From Leisingera methylohalidivorans DSM 14336 (GTDB lineage Bacteria > Pseudomonadota > Alphaproteobacteria > Rhodobacterales > Rhodobacteraceae), in the NCBI RefSeq assembly GCF_000511355.1, contig NC_023135.1, positions 2,382,371 through 2,446,370 of the forward strand: DNA of 64,000 nt, read 5' to 3'. The notes beneath the pieces are model-generated. The model was not told the DNA's origin and did not search any database. It saw nothing but the letters and a program-made list of their open reading frames with translations. Shown here piece after piece: positions 63,177-64,000 of this stretch. A program made the position numbers and the translations under genes. How positions within the stretch are numbered: position 1 is the stretch's first letter; each line of letters starts with the position of its first letter.

Positions 63177-63638
63177 CTATTTCCGCAGTACCGCAGGCCA
63201 GTGGGCACGCCCATCCGCAATCAATTGCACGGTGTCCGCGCGCCACAGATGATGAACCCTGCGGTTATTCAGAAGAAACAGCTCTCCGTCCACGATGGCC
63301 CAGATCTGCGGGTTTCCGTCATGCAGCTGCCCCTGCGACACCGCATAGGCGCAATAGCCGCCGAAAGCCGGCGCAAAGGCCCGGGGATTGGCCTCGAACA
63401 GCGCCTGGTTGCGGGCCGAGGCAAAGCGCCAGACGACACCCTTCCACATCACCGCATGGCTGCGCCGTCCGGGCTCTGCCGCGCCGCGTTCGAAGAACGC
63501 AACTGTATCATAACCGCCGATAGCGACCCCTGCGCGAGAGGAGAAAACAGCAGCATCCGCCCGCACCGCACCCGGCAGGGACATCAGCATCACCGCAACG
63601 GCCATCAGGACCAGACGCAAGGCCACATTGCACTCCAT
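63177..63638 (-). CDS. Exported YHS domain-containing protein
   Basis: 153 residues. Signal peptide (LVLMAVAVMLMSLPGAVRADA), then a YHS-type domain: VAIGGYDTVAFFERGAAEPGRRSHAVMWKGVVWRFASARNQALFEANPRAFAPAFGGYCAYAVSQG, with a C-terminal extension (IWAIVDGELFLLNNRRVHHLWRAD). YHS domains bind metals, often copper or iron; here it would act in the periplasm. AGGA five bases before ATG 63638. Confidence 0.9.
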   Translation of the reverse strand: MECNVALRLVLMAVAVMLMSLPGAVRADAAVFSSRAGVAIGGYDTVAFFERGAAEPGRRSHAVMWKGVVWRFASARNQALFEANPRAFAPAFGGYCAYAVSQGQLHDGNPQIWAIVDGELFLLNNRRVHHLWRADTVQLIADGRAHWPAVLRK

Positions 63639-63738
63639 TCACTTCCTGCAACAGACTTCGGACTCTGCCGCACCGCTCCGCCTTTGCAAAGACGGCATAC
63701 GCAGATGTGATCATGCTGTGACGGCCGGCGCCGCGGCC

Positions 63739-64000
63739 CTAGCGGGCGATTGAGGCATAAAGCGCGATTGCGGCCGCATTGGACACATTGAGCGAGCCAA
63801 AGCCGCCCGCGGCGTCAATCTTGACCAGCCCGTCAACGGTCTCCTTGGTTTTCTGCCGCAGCCCCGGCCCTTCGGCGCCCAGCACCAGTGCCACAGGCAG
63901 GTGCTTCTTGCCATCCAGGGCGGCCTCGACGGTCTGATCCGCCTCGCCGTCCAGCCCCAATACGATGAAGCCCATGCGCTGCAGCTCGGTGATGGTGTCA
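63739..64000 (-). CDS. rlmB: TrmH-family (SPOUT) RNA 2'-O-methyltransferase, C-terminal part (runs off right edge)
   Basis: The last ~86 residues of a SpoU/TrmH-type enzyme. Seen: ELQRMGFIVLGLDGEAD, the SAM-knot motif ALVLGAEGPGLRQKTKE and the C-terminal motif GSLNVSNAAAIALYASI. These match 23S rRNA Gm2251 methyltransferase RlmB best, but the N-terminal substrate-binding domain that would distinguish it from other SpoU enzymes is outside the window. Confidence 0.8.
   Translation of the reverse strand, partial: DTITELQRMGFIVLGLDGEADQTVEAALDGKKHLPVALVLGAEGPGLRQKTKETVDGLVKIDAAGGFGSLNVSNAAAIALYASIAR

Noticed and set aside
1..64000. CRISPR arrays, insertion sequences, prophage genes
   Set aside because: No regular spaced repeats, transposase or phage proteins were found on either strand.

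Overview
The window is a GC-rich alphaproteobacterial chromosome segment, most likely from the Roseobacter group of Rhodobacterales (Phaeobacter, Leisingera or Ruegeria-like; inferred from gene content and order, no database search made). Signs are the CobS/CobT pair, the dcw order with a DUF2484 protein between murC and murB, ftsZ followed by lpxC-bamD-recN, and a DUF1127 gene followed by CCUCCUCCC-loop hairpins of the Rhodobacterales 'cuckoo RNA' type. No prophage, IS element, CRISPR array or rRNA was seen.

Layout. 1-11.7 kb: the 5' part of tex (leftward), gatB, a DUF4177 gene, bolA, a J-domain gene, then cobS, a racemase-like gene and cobT, an aminopeptidase P and a DUF427 gene. 11.7-13.6 kb: a small unknown gene under a perfect CtrA-type box and a CLC transporter. 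13.7-39.3 kb: a leftward cell-division and envelope cluster, in transcription order mraZ-rsmH-ftsL-ftsI-murE-murF-mraY // murD // ftsW-murG-murC-DUF2484-small membrane gene-murB // ddl-ftsQ-ftsA // ftsZ // lpxC // bamD-recN. A strong terminator follows mraY, and a rightward flavoprotein gene sits between murD and ftsW. 39.3-40.2 kb: a noncoding stretch upstream of mraZ with a 12-bp palindrome and arrays of in-phase GGG runs. 40.2-50.0 kb: mrp, the DUF1127 gene with four cuckoo-type hairpins, a UvrD/PcrA helicase, an FMN alpha-hydroxyacid dehydrogenase and pyruvate carboxylase.

50.2-53.2 kb: three identical tRNA-Gly(GCC) cassettes, each with its own promoter and terminator. Between copies 1 and 2 lies a compact DNA modification island: a C5-cytosine methyltransferase, a NaeI-like type IIE restriction endonuclease and a Vsr mismatch endonuclease. 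53.2-62.2 kb: a class III aminotransferase, a lone Lrp/AsnC RAM-domain protein, and a histidine region hisB-hisH...hisA...hisF-hisE broken up by unrelated genes (AraC regulator, peroxiredoxin-like protein, WGR protein, DUF2147 protein, membrane proteins, and a DUF302 gene with an in-frame stop). 62.5-64 kb: a CoA-binding protein, a secreted YHS protein and the 3' part of a TrmH-family rRNA methyltransferase.

Most of the window is conserved housekeeping. The points that stand out are the NaeI-like R-M-Vsr island among tRNA-Gly copies, the periodic GGG array and palindrome upstream of mraZ, the cuckoo RNA locus, a racemase homolog apparently lacking both catalytic cysteines between cobS and cobT, a two-hairpin dispersed repeat found in two distant gaps, and the nonsense-interrupted DUF302 gene.
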